A stretch of DNA of 64,000 nt from Ectothiorhodospira haloalkaliphila ATCC 51935 (GTDB lineage Bacteria; Pseudomonadota; Gammaproteobacteria; Ectothiorhodospirales; Ectothiorhodospiraceae). Made by a program: the position numbers and the translations under genes. Below the pieces are notes generated by a model. That model was not told where the DNA came from, made no database searches, and worked only from the letters and a program-made list of their open reading frames with translations. Of this stretch, positions 1 through 7,628 are shown one piece after another. Where the stretch lies: assembly GCF_000633935.1 (NCBI RefSeq), contig NZ_KK214998.1:619844-683843 (forward strand). The letters run 5' to 3'. How positions within the stretch are numbered: position 1 is the stretch's first letter; every line of letters starts with the position of its first letter.

Positions 1-490
1 CCAGGTGCCGACGGGCCAAGCGCCGCTCAATCTTGTCCTGACGTTCGAGCAGCCAATCCAGCGCCCCGTACAACTCATGCTCATCCGCATCGGCAACCCC
101 GAACCACTCGCCCAGCGTGCTGTGGTCCCAACTGCGGCTGGTCGCCAGCTTGCTCTGCGGGTCCCGTACCCGTGCAGCGATCATCGCCAGCACCAGATCC
201 CGTTGCCGTGATGGCTTGGAATCCAGCAGGGGTCCCAGGTGCAACCGCTGCATCGCCTGACCGATCGCCTGCACCGCGCCGTGTGTCCGTGAACGTACCA
301 CCTCGAAGAGGCTATCGACGGGAGCCAGCGGCTCCCCCTTGAGGACGGCACGAATCGATTCGGCTTGTTCGCGGGACAGGGACGAGAGATTGGCGAGGGT
401 GCGCTTGACGATGCGACCGCCTTCGCGGGTGGACTCGCGCAGCAGAATAGCGGGCGGCGAATTGCGATTGGGGACAATGTCGATGTACAT
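1..490 (-). CDS. IS1634-family-like transposase, N-terminal part (partial)
   Basis: The reading frame starts at an ATG (488-490, complement) and stays open for about 163 codons to the window edge, so the C-terminus is missing. The protein begins MYIDIVPNRNSPPAILLRES and continues with REGGRIVKRTLANLSSL, the characteristic opening of IS1634/IS4-superfamily DDE transposases. The catalytic residues would lie beyond the window. The family catalyses cut-and-paste transposition of its own element. Its position against a truncated hsdS suggests that insertion or a later deletion broke that gene. Assignment rests on recognising the N-terminal pattern; the exact IS name is unknown. Confidence 0.75.
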   Translation of the reverse strand, partial: MYIDIVPNRNSPPAILLRESTREGGRIVKRTLANLSSLSREQAESIRAVLKGEPLAPVDSLFEVVRSRTHGAVQAIGQAMQRLHLGPLLDSKPSRQRDLVLAMIAARVRDPQSKLATSRSWDHSTLGEWFGVADADEHELYGALDWLLERQDKIERRLARRHL

Positions 491-560
491 GGACTGATTA
501 TAGCCCAACGCCATGGAATGAAAAACAAAAAAATTGATTTACATGGGTACATTTTCGACT
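1..560 (-). mobile_element. IS1634-like insertion sequence, one end only
   Basis: This is the right-hand (transposase 5') end of an insertion sequence whose body lies left of the window. The transposase fills 1-490. The AT-rich non-coding tail from about 491 differs sharply in composition from the GC-rich neighbours and leads directly into a broken hsdS. The outer boundary, set here at about 560, is not certain because the other terminal inverted repeat and the target duplication are outside the window. Motifs around 551-570 resemble insertion-sequence ends in general, but I cannot assign them. Confidence 0.6.
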
Positions 561-619
561 AAAAATTGACCTACCTCACCGAAAACTCGAACACCACCAG
601 CGACTTACCAAGAACATGA

Positions 620-934
620 GAATGGTTCGCGCTGAAACTTCAGGTTAAGAGTATTCTCAAGGCAAAAGGAAAAGGTAGCGCACAAGACAACATCAATCTT
701 GCGACTTTTGAGAGCGAGAAATTTCCCTTTCCGCCGCTAGAGAATCAGCTAGAAATCATCGAGAACCTTCAAGAGATTAGATCGGCCGTAAGGCAGCTCG
801 AAGCCATCTATCAGAAAAAACTCACTGCTCTGGCTGAACTCAAACAATCCATGCTACAAAAGGCCTTTTCGGGCGAGCTGACAGCAGACCCGATAAGCCT
901 CACCAACGCTTTCAAGGAGGAGCCAGTTACATGA
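620..934 (+). pseudogene. hsdS: type I restriction-modification specificity subunit, 3' remnant
   Basis: The frame ending in TGA at 932-934 encodes about 104 residues. They include KGKGSAQDNINLATFES, then FPFPPLENQLEIIENL, and then a helical stretch ending LTALAELKQSMLQKAFSGEL. This is the usual end of a type I S subunit: the last part of target-recognition domain 2 plus the C-terminal conserved coiled coil. The same frame hits a stop at 617-619, and no first recognition domain or start is present, so it is a fragment. Base composition is clearly more AT-rich than downstream genes. The stop overlaps the ATG of the next gene (ATGA), showing the original hsdS was coupled to it. hsdM is not visible and may lie beyond the insertion sequence. 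Confidence 0.8.
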
Positions 935-1935
935 CCCAGGAACACCAGGCACCGATTATCATCTACGACGCAGCCGACAACCCCGTCGAAGTCCGTCTGG
1001 ATACGGATCAGGAGACGGTTTGGCTCTCACAACGGCAAATGGCTGACGTCTTTGATACTTCGACGGACAATATCGGCCTGCACCTCAAGAATATCTACGC
1101 TGACGATGAACTGGTCGAGGAGGCAACTACCGAGGAATCCTCGGTCCTTCGTCAGGAAGGCCAGCGGCAGGTTCGGCGGCGCGTCAAGCACTACAACCTC
1201 GACGCGATCATTTCAGTCGGCTACCGGGTCAACTCAGGCCGCGCCGTCAAGTTCCGCCAGTGGGCCACCCGCGTCCTCCGCGAACACCTCACCCAGGGTT
1301 GGACCCTGAACCGCCAGCGCTTTGAGGAAAATGCCCGGGAACTGGAGGCGGCCCTGGCGCTGGTGCGCAAGGCCGCGCAAAGCCCGGCGCTGGACGCGGG
1401 CAGCGGTCGTGGCCTGGTGGATATCGTCAGCCGCTACGCCCAGACCTTTCTGCTGCTGCAGCGCTACGACGAGGGCCTGCTGACCGAGCCACGTGCCCAG
1501 CCGGGTGGAAGCCTGCCCACACTGGAACAGGCGCGGGCCGCGCTGGACAGTCTGAAATCCGAGCTCATGGCGCGCGGCGAGGCGACCGATCTGTTCGCCC
1601 GGGATCGGGGCGACGGTCTGGCCTCGCTGCTGGGCAATCTGGATCAGAGCGTGTTTGGCGAGCCCGCTTACCCCAGCGTGGAGTCCAAGGCCGCGCATCT
1701 GCTGTATTTCGTGGTCAAGAACCATCCGTTTTCCGATGGCAACAAGCGCAGCGCGGCCTTCTTGTTCGTGGACTTCCTCCACCGCAATGGGCGGCTGCTG
1801 AATGCGGCAGGTGAGCCGGTGATCAATGATGTGGGCCTCGCGGCCCTGACCCTGCTGGTGGCCGAGTCCGATGCCGCCAACAAGGAAACCATGATCCGCC
1901 TGATCATGAACATGCTGGCTGGAGCCCGAGAGTGA
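931..1935 (+). CDS. RhuM-Fic fusion protein
   Basis: The 334-residue protein has two parts. Residues 1 to about 125 match the RhuM family (WLSQRQMADVF, then NLDAIISVGYRVNS, RAVKFRQWATRVL), a domain named after a Salmonella pathogenicity-island protein of unclear role. Residues about 165-330 form a Fic/Doc fold with an intact active-site motif HPFSDGNKR at 265-273. Fic enzymes usually transfer AMP or another phosphate-containing group to a hydroxyl on a target protein. No separate antitoxin gene is adjacent. It overlaps hsdS by four bases and hsdR by four (GTGA), so it is an integral operon member. The ribosome site AAGGAGGAG lies just upstream. Target and chemistry are unknown. Confidence 0.85.
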   Translation: MTQEHQAPIIIYDAADNPVEVRLDTDQETVWLSQRQMADVFDTSTDNIGLHLKNIYADDELVEEATTEESSVLRQEGQRQVRRRVKHYNLDAIISVGYRVNSGRAVKFRQWATRVLREHLTQGWTLNRQRFEENARELEAALALVRKAAQSPALDAGSGRGLVDIVSRYAQTFLLLQRYDEGLLTEPRAQPGGSLPTLEQARAALDSLKSELMARGEATDLFARDRGDGLASLLGNLDQSVFGEPAYPSVESKAAHLLYFVVKNHPFSDGNKRSAAFLFVDFLHRNGRLLNAAGEPVINDVGLAALTLLVAESDAANKETMIRLIMNMLAGARE

Positions 1936-4346
1936 AGGAAGCCGGCCTCAACGAAGCCGAAACCCGCGCTGAACTCATCGACCCGGCCCTGAAGGAGGCG
2001 GGGTGGGGTGTGATGGAGGCCAGCCGGGTGCGGCGTGAGGTGATCACCCTCGGCCGGCTGCAGGGCGGCGGCAAACGGGCCAGGCAGGACATCGCCGACT
2101 ATGTGCTGATCTATCGCGGCCAGAAGCTTGCGGTGATCGAGGCCAAGAAACGCAGCTTGCCGGTGACCGAGGGATTGGCCCAGGCCAAGCGGTATGCCGA
2201 GCGTTTGCAGACCCGATTTGCCTACGCCACCAATGGCGACGGCATCTACCGGGTGGACATGGGCACGGGCACGGAGGGGCCGGTGGATGCCTGGCCCTCT
2301 CCCGATGGGCTGTGGGTGGAGACCTTTGGCACGGGTGCCGGTGATCAAGAGACCTGGCGGGAACGTTTCGGCGCGGTGCCCTTCGAGGACAAGGGTGGGT
2401 TCTGGCAGGCGCGCTATTATCAGCACAACGCCATCAACCAGGCGCTGGAGGCCATCGCGGCGGGTCGGGATCGCATCCTTCTGACCCTGGCCACCGGCAC
2501 CGGCAAGACCGCCATCGCCTTTCAGATCGCCTGGAAGCTGTTTCATGCCCGCTGGAGTCTGGCGGCACGCGCCACGGGCACGCCTGGTCGGCAGCCGCGC
2601 ATCCTGTTCCTGGCGGATCGGAACATCCTGGCCAATCAGGCATTCAACGATTTTTCTGCCTTTCCCGAGGACGCCCTGGTTCGTATCGATCCGGAGATCA
2701 TCCGCAAGAAGGGCCGGGTGCCCAAGAACGGGAACATTTTCTTCACGATCTTCCAGACCTTCATGACCGGGCGCGATGCGGCGGGCAATCTTGCGCCCAA
2801 CTTCGGGGACTACCCATCGGATTTTTTCGATTTCATCATCATCGATGAATGCCACCGGGGCGGCGCCAACGACGAGAGCCACTGGCGGGGCATCCTGGAG
2901 TATTTCCAGCCTGCCGTGCAGCTCGGCCTGACCGCCACCCCCAGGCGCACGCTCAACGCCGATACCTACGCCTACTTCGGCGAACCGGTCTACATCTACT
3001 CCCTGAAGGAAGGCATCAACGACGGCTTCCTGACACCCTTCAAGGTCCGGCAGATCGCCACGACCCTGGATGACTACGTCTACACGCCCGATGACCAGGT
3101 GATCGAGGGTGAGGTGGACGCGGGGCGGCGCTACCGGGAAGATGACTTCAACCGGGTCATCGAGATCGCGGAACGTGAACGGTATCGGGTGAAGCTGTTC
3201 ATGGAACAGATCGACCCGCGAGAGAAGACACTGGTGTTTTGCGCCACCCAGGAACATGCCCTGGCGGTCCGCGACCTGATCAACCAGCTCAAGACCAGCA
3301 CCGATCCCCATTATTGCGAGCGCGTCACGGCGAACGATGGCAAGGAGGGCGAACGCTTCCTGAAGCAGTTTCAGGACAACGAAAAGACCATCCCGACCAT
3401 CCTCACCACTTCGCAGAAGCTCTCCACCGGGGTGGACGCCAGGAATGTCCGCCACATCGTGCTGATGCGACCGGTGAACAGCATGATCGAGTTCAAGCAG
3501 ATCATCGGTCGGGGGACGCGGCTGTTCGATGGCAAGGATTATTTCACCATCCACGATTTCGTGAAGGCCCACGAGCACTTCAGTGATCCGGAATGGGATG
3601 GCGAGCCGTTGCCCCCCGAGCCCTGCGAGCAATGCGGAAACAGCCCTTGCAGTTGCACCAGGCCACCGCCTGAGCCTTGCGCTGTTTGTGGCCAGCGGCC
3701 TTGTGTGTGCGAGAAGGCGCCGCCGGAACCTTGCCAGGTCTGCGGCGAAAGGCCCTGTCTTTGCGAGAAACGCCGCAAGGTGAAGATCCGGCTGGCCGAT
3801 GGCAAGGAACGCACCCTCCAGCACATGACCGCCACGAGCTTCTGGGGTCCGGACGGCAAGCCCATCTCCGCAGCCGAGTTCATCCAGCGTCTGTTCGGTG
3901 ATCTGCCCGAGTTGTTCAAGGACGAGGACGAACTACGCCGTCTGTGGGGCCGCCCGGATACCCGCAGGAAGCTCCTGGAGGGGCTGGAGGAGAAGGGCTA
4001 CGGCAGGCAACAGCTGGCCGATGTGGGCAAGCTGATCGAGGCCGAGCACAGTGATCTCTACGATGTGCTGGCCTACATCGCCTTCAACATGGCGCCGGTG
4101 ACTCGGGCCCAGCGAGTGGATGCCCACAAGGAACGCATCTTCCATGGTCATGACTACAGGCAGCGGGAGTTCCTGAGATTCGTCCTCGATCACTATGTGG
4201 TCCAGGGCGTCAGCGAGCTGGACACTGCCAAGCTGCCGCAGTTGATCGAGTTGAAGTACCACAGCGTCGGCGATGCCGTGCAGGAGTTGGGACCCGTGGG
4301 CAATATTCGGGAAGTCTTTGTGGATTTTCAGCAGCATCTGTATTGA
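1932..4346 (+). CDS. hsdR: type I restriction enzyme R subunit
   Basis: This 804-residue motor-nuclease subunit normally cleaves unmodified DNA after ATP-driven translocation by the HsdR2M2S complex. An N-terminal PD-(D/E)xK-type nuclease is visible (D53, then E70-A-K72). The helicase core follows with Walker A ATGTGKT at 187-193, DECH at 305-308 and a motif-VI-like GRGTRLF near 530. The C-terminus resembles the EcoEI-type HsdR end. Residues 563-616 hold three tandem 18-residue cysteine repeats, described separately. The start is GTG, overlapping the preceding stop. Length and motifs look intact although the upstream hsdS is broken, so restriction depends on whether another S subunit is supplied elsewhere. 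Confidence 0.92.
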   Translation: MKEAGLNEAETRAELIDPALKEAGWGVMEASRVRREVITLGRLQGGGKRARQDIADYVLIYRGQKLAVIEAKKRSLPVTEGLAQAKRYAERLQTRFAYATNGDGIYRVDMGTGTEGPVDAWPSPDGLWVETFGTGAGDQETWRERFGAVPFEDKGGFWQARYYQHNAINQALEAIAAGRDRILLTLATGTGKTAIAFQIAWKLFHARWSLAARATGTPGRQPRILFLADRNILANQAFNDFSAFPEDALVRIDPEIIRKKGRVPKNGNIFFTIFQTFMTGRDAAGNLAPNFGDYPSDFFDFIIIDECHRGGANDESHWRGILEYFQPAVQLGLTATPRRTLNADTYAYFGEPVYIYSLKEGINDGFLTPFKVRQIATTLDDYVYTPDDQVIEGEVDAGRRYREDDFNRVIEIAERERYRVKLFMEQIDPREKTLVFCATQEHALAVRDLINQLKTSTDPHYCERVTANDGKEGERFLKQFQDNEKTIPTILTTSQKLSTGVDARNVRHIVLMRPVNSMIEFKQIIGRGTRLFDGKDYFTIHDFVKAHEHFSDPEWDGEPLPPEPCEQCGNSPCSCTRPPPEPCAVCGQRPCVCEKAPPEPCQVCGERPCLCEKRRKVKIRLADGKERTLQHMTATSFWGPDGKPISAAEFIQRLFGDLPELFKDEDELRRLWGRPDTRRKLLEGLEEKGYGRQQLADVGKLIEAEHSDLYDVLAYIAFNMAPVTRAQRVDAHKERIFHGHDYRQREFLRFVLDHYVVQGVSELDTAKLPQLIELKYHSVGDAVQELGPVGNIREVFVDFQQHLY
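3618..3779 (+). repeat. three tandem 54-bp cysteine-rich units inside hsdR
   Basis: Three in-frame 54-bp units begin at 3618, 3672 and 3726. Each encodes EPC-x2-C-G-x2-PC-x-C followed by a charged, proline-containing linker, so 12 cysteines fall in 51 residues. Spacing C-x2-C-x4-C-x-C is exactly conserved, while codons and linker residues differ. This indicates old duplication under selection for the cysteines. The spacing fits a small metal-binding knuckle, but no metal can be inferred. It sits between the helicase core and the C-terminal domain. Confidence 0.9.
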
Positions 4347-4435
4347 GCAGCCATGTGCCGGTGATCCAGGAGAGAATTTTCGCGCCTGTGTTACTGTTCC
4401 CGGATGCCATCAGAATCGGATAGGGGAGTAGGTGG

Positions 4436-5959
4436 ATGCGTGGCGTGATCGCGGCGGGCCACCCGGATACGGTGGAGGCCGGGGCCATGATCCTGGAGGC
4501 GGGGGGGAACGCCTTTGATGCCACCGTGGCCGCTGTGTTCGCGGCTTGTGTGGCCGAACCGGTGCTGGCCTCCCTGGGCGGCGGTGGATTTCTGGTGGGT
4601 CAGGAGGGTGAGGGGGAGCCCCTGGCGCTGGATTGTTTCGTGCAGACGCCGCGGCAGCGGCGGCCGCTGGAAGAGCTGGATTTTCATCCCATCACGGCGG
4701 ATTTCGGCACGACCACCCAGGATTTTCACATTGGTCTCGGGTCCATGGCCACGCCCGGGCTGGTGGCCGGTCTCTTCGGGTTGCATGGCCGATATGGCCG
4801 CCTGCCCATGACCGAGGTGCTGGCACCCGCAGTCCAGCTGGCCCGGGAAGGTGTGGAGCTCAACCCGCTTCAGGGGTACATCTTTTCCATCGTTGCACCC
4901 ATCTATGTAGCCACCCCGGGGGCCCGCGACCTGTTCACGTCCGATGGGGCGGCCATGCTCCGCTCGGGGGATCGATACCGTAATCCGGCCCTGTCCGACC
5001 TGCTGGACAACCTGGGTCGAGAGGGGCCGGATCTGTTCTATCGGGGCGATGTGGCCCACCAGATTCATGAGGCCAGTCGGGAGCAGGGCGGGCATCTGCA
5101 CCGGGATGACATGGCGGCCTACCGACCGGTCTGGCGTGAACCCATCGCCCGGATGTACCGGGGGGTGGATCTGCTCATCAATCCGCCCCCATCCTCCGGC
5201 GGGCTGCTCCTGGCCTTTGCCCTTCATCTGCTGGAGTCGCAGGATCCGGCCATGGCTGTGCCGGGTTCGTTGTCCCATGTGGAGCGCCTGTCGCGGGTCA
5301 TGGAACTCACCGAGCGCCTGCGGGCGGACTGGTCAGGCCCCCTGGACGAGAGCGTGCTGGCCCCGGAATCCCTGCAGGCCTACGCGAGTCAGCTCGCCGG
5401 CCTGCCGCCGGCCCATCGGGGCACGACCCATGTGAGCGTGCTGGATGCCTTGGGCAACGCGGCGGCCATGAGTCTTTCCAATGGTGAAGGGTGTGGCTGG
5501 GTGGTTCCCCATACGGGGGTGATGATGAACAACATGCTGGGGGAGCAGGATCTGAACCCAGAGGGGTTCCACCGGTGGCCCACGGACAGCCGCATGACCT
5601 CCATGATGGCCCCCACCGTGGCCCGATGGCCGGATGGCCGCCTGCTGGCCCTGGGCTCCGGTGGGTCCAACCGGTTGCGCAACGCAATCCTGCAGGTGCT
5701 GGTGCACTGCATTGATCATGATTTGCCGCTGGACTCGGCCGTGAGCGCGCCGCGCCTGCACTATGAAGCCGGTCTGCTGAACCTGGAGGGCGGTCTGGCG
5801 CCTTCCGTCTGCCAGGCCCTGGTGGATGGCGGCCGGTCCTGCCAGGTGTGGCAGGACCGTAACCTCTTCTTCGGCGGCGCCCACTGCGTGGAGCGTTACG
5901 AAGGGGGATTCCGTGGGGCGGGGGACCCCCGGCGTGGTGGTGTTTGCCGCGTCATCTGA
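4436..5959 (+). CDS. gamma-glutamyltransferase family protein, cytoplasmic form
   Basis: The 507-residue protein belongs to the Ntn-hydrolase gamma-glutamyltransferase/acylase family, whose members self-cleave at a threonine. That threonine is T330 in GTTHVS, followed by the oxyanion-region pattern and MMNNMLGE. The N-terminal half shows GGNAFDATVAA and LGGGGFL. There is no signal peptide, unlike its paralogue at 7629, so it may act in the cytoplasm. The start is supported by GGGGAG eight or so bases upstream. It lies downstream of hsdR, same strand, about 90 bp apart, and converges on the FadL-type gene. Substrate is unknown: glutathione, gamma-glutamyl peptides or acyl amides are all possible. 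Confidence 0.85.
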   Translation: MRGVIAAGHPDTVEAGAMILEAGGNAFDATVAAVFAACVAEPVLASLGGGGFLVGQEGEGEPLALDCFVQTPRQRRPLEELDFHPITADFGTTTQDFHIGLGSMATPGLVAGLFGLHGRYGRLPMTEVLAPAVQLAREGVELNPLQGYIFSIVAPIYVATPGARDLFTSDGAAMLRSGDRYRNPALSDLLDNLGREGPDLFYRGDVAHQIHEASREQGGHLHRDDMAAYRPVWREPIARMYRGVDLLINPPPSSGGLLLAFALHLLESQDPAMAVPGSLSHVERLSRVMELTERLRADWSGPLDESVLAPESLQAYASQLAGLPPAHRGTTHVSVLDALGNAAAMSLSNGEGCGWVVPHTGVMMNNMLGEQDLNPEGFHRWPTDSRMTSMMAPTVARWPDGRLLALGSGGSNRLRNAILQVLVHCIDHDLPLDSAVSAPRLHYEAGLLNLEGGLAPSVCQALVDGGRSCQVWQDRNLFFGGAHCVERYEGGFRGAGDPRRGGVCRVI

Positions 5960-5981
5960 ACGGCCGTCCAGGCCATCCGGG

Positions 5982-7442
5982 TCAGAACCGATACCCATAA
6001 TTCACCCGATACACGGTCTGGCTGTGGGAGATCCGCGTGCCCTCAAAGGCCGGGCCGGACTGGGTGACGGTGACCTTGGGGGCGTAGGTGAGGGAGGCGT
6101 GCAGGGCGCTCTGGGGTGAGAACCGGTAACTGAAGCCGCCGCTGAAGTGATGCTGCACGATGGCGGGGAACAGCGGGTTGACGGTCTCGTCGGGGATGGG
6201 ATTGCTGGCGTAGTTGGTGCCGCCGCGCACGGTCCAGCGGTCGTTCACCCGGTAGGCGGCGCCCAGGGCGATCACGGTCTGATCCTTCCAGCGCTGGGTG
6301 AGGGATGCGTCCAGTTCGGCCCCGGCAAAGTCGCCGTTCTCGGGTGTGTTGTCGGCGGTGAAGGTCATGTCCAGGCTCTTCATCACGTCGGACCACAGCA
6401 CGTGGCGAACGTCACCGGCCAGCAGCAGGCGGTCCGTGGCCTGGAAGGCCACGCCCAGGTGATAGCTTTCCGGCCACTGGAAGTCATTGATCCGGATGCG
6501 GCCCGAGACGGGCTGGGTCTGGAACTCCGTACTCCCCTGGGGCAGTACCCCGAGGCTCAGTCTGGCGCTGCTGGTGGACAGATCATCCAGCCGGGTGCGG
6601 GTGTGGTAGCTGGCGCCCAGGGTGACGCGATCGGTGGCCTGGACCACGATGCCCAGCTTGCCTGCCAGGCCGTCGCCGGTGGCCTCGCCCCGGAAGCGGT
6701 CGTCCCGGTTGAAATCGAAGCGGGCATAGCTCACGTCCTGGATCTGCCCCGCCTGGAATGCCGGCTGGAAGCGTTCCGTGATCATGCTGCCGCTGGCCGA
6801 GCCCAGGTTGGGCGTGCCGCCCGGTTGCGCCATCATGCCGAAGGTCTGGCCGTCCAGATCCAACTGCAGGTCCAGCGCCGCCCAGACGTAATCCAGCTGC
6901 GCCGCCACGGCCACCCGGTCGCTCACCCGGAAGGCCAGGGGGAACATGACGCGGCCCATGCTCAGCTCCGATTTGATGGGCTCGCCCGATAGGGGCACCA
7001 TCTCCCCCATCATGGATGTTCCACCGGAGAATAGGGATGACCCGGTGCGGTAGTCGGTGCCCATGCCGCCCTGGGCCATCACGGCGGCGCCGAAGCTGAA
7101 GCGATCCTGGGTGCGGATGTAGGATACGGATGGCATGTGAAAGCTGCGAGCGCGGCTCTTGTCCTTGCCCGCGTCAGGGTGCTCAGCGGTCACCCGCGGG
7201 GCCAGCAGGGCGTAGCCCAACCCTACGGTATTCACCTCGCCACGGCGCATGCCTAGGGTGGCGGGGTTGTTCATCACGGCGGAATTGCCTGTCTCGTGGG
7301 CCACGCCGGCTCCGCCCATGCCGCCGGCAATGGCCCCGTAGGCGTCCATGTTCATGGCGTTGGTGGCCTGTGCGGTGGCGGATGCGCCCATGATGCCAGT
7401 GATGCACAGGGCGAGCGTGGCACGTTTGAAAAGCACGGTCAT
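5982..7442 (-). CDS. FadL/OmpP1-type outer-membrane channel
   Basis: The 486-residue protein starts with a cleavable signal peptide (about residues 1-27, ending ATAQA). It then shows the FadL-type N-terminal hatch region, with a GGMGGAG stretch and NNPATLG. Many alternating amphipathic strands follow, and the protein ends in YGYRF, the terminal aromatic signature for outer-membrane insertion. The family imports hydrophobic compounds such as long-chain fatty acids or aromatic hydrocarbons. It is divergent from the secreted gamma-glutamyltransferase gene and convergent with the cytoplasmic one. The substrate cannot be told from sequence. Confidence 0.88.
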   Translation of the reverse strand: MTVLFKRATLALCITGIMGASATAQATNAMNMDAYGAIAGGMGGAGVAHETGNSAVMNNPATLGMRRGEVNTVGLGYALLAPRVTAEHPDAGKDKSRARSFHMPSVSYIRTQDRFSFGAAVMAQGGMGTDYRTGSSLFSGGTSMMGEMVPLSGEPIKSELSMGRVMFPLAFRVSDRVAVAAQLDYVWAALDLQLDLDGQTFGMMAQPGGTPNLGSASGSMITERFQPAFQAGQIQDVSYARFDFNRDDRFRGEATGDGLAGKLGIVVQATDRVTLGASYHTRTRLDDLSTSSARLSLGVLPQGSTEFQTQPVSGRIRINDFQWPESYHLGVAFQATDRLLLAGDVRHVLWSDVMKSLDMTFTADNTPENGDFAGAELDASLTQRWKDQTVIALGAAYRVNDRWTVRGGTNYASNPIPDETVNPLFPAIVQHHFSGGFSYRFSPQSALHASLTYAPKVTVTQSGPAFEGTRISHSQTVYRVNYGYRF

Positions 7443-7628
7443 GTGGGACTCCCTTGGTGGTGTGTGCCCCTGGTGTCCATGGAAGGCCGCGCCGGGGCTT
7501 TATAGTATGTTGTGCAGCCAAACTATCAGACCCTGGAAATCCGTATCCCAAAAGATATCGATACCCACATGATGGGTGTGGATGGCCAACCGTTTCCGCC
7601 GCCCCTCATCGTTCCCCAGGAGACCGCG

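Noticed and set aside
1668-3824. A 718-codon open frame on the - strand opposite hsdR
   Set aside because: Shadow of hsdR; low-complexity composition, no ribosome site and no recognisable domain.
7500-7530. Sigma-54 promoter for the FadL-type gene
   Set aside because: A TTGGC occurs on the complement, but no GC lies at the required ten-base spacing.
7512-7628. Upstream start for the exported gamma-glutamyltransferase
   Set aside because: It would add 39 residues in front of a clear signal peptide and lacks a ribosome site.
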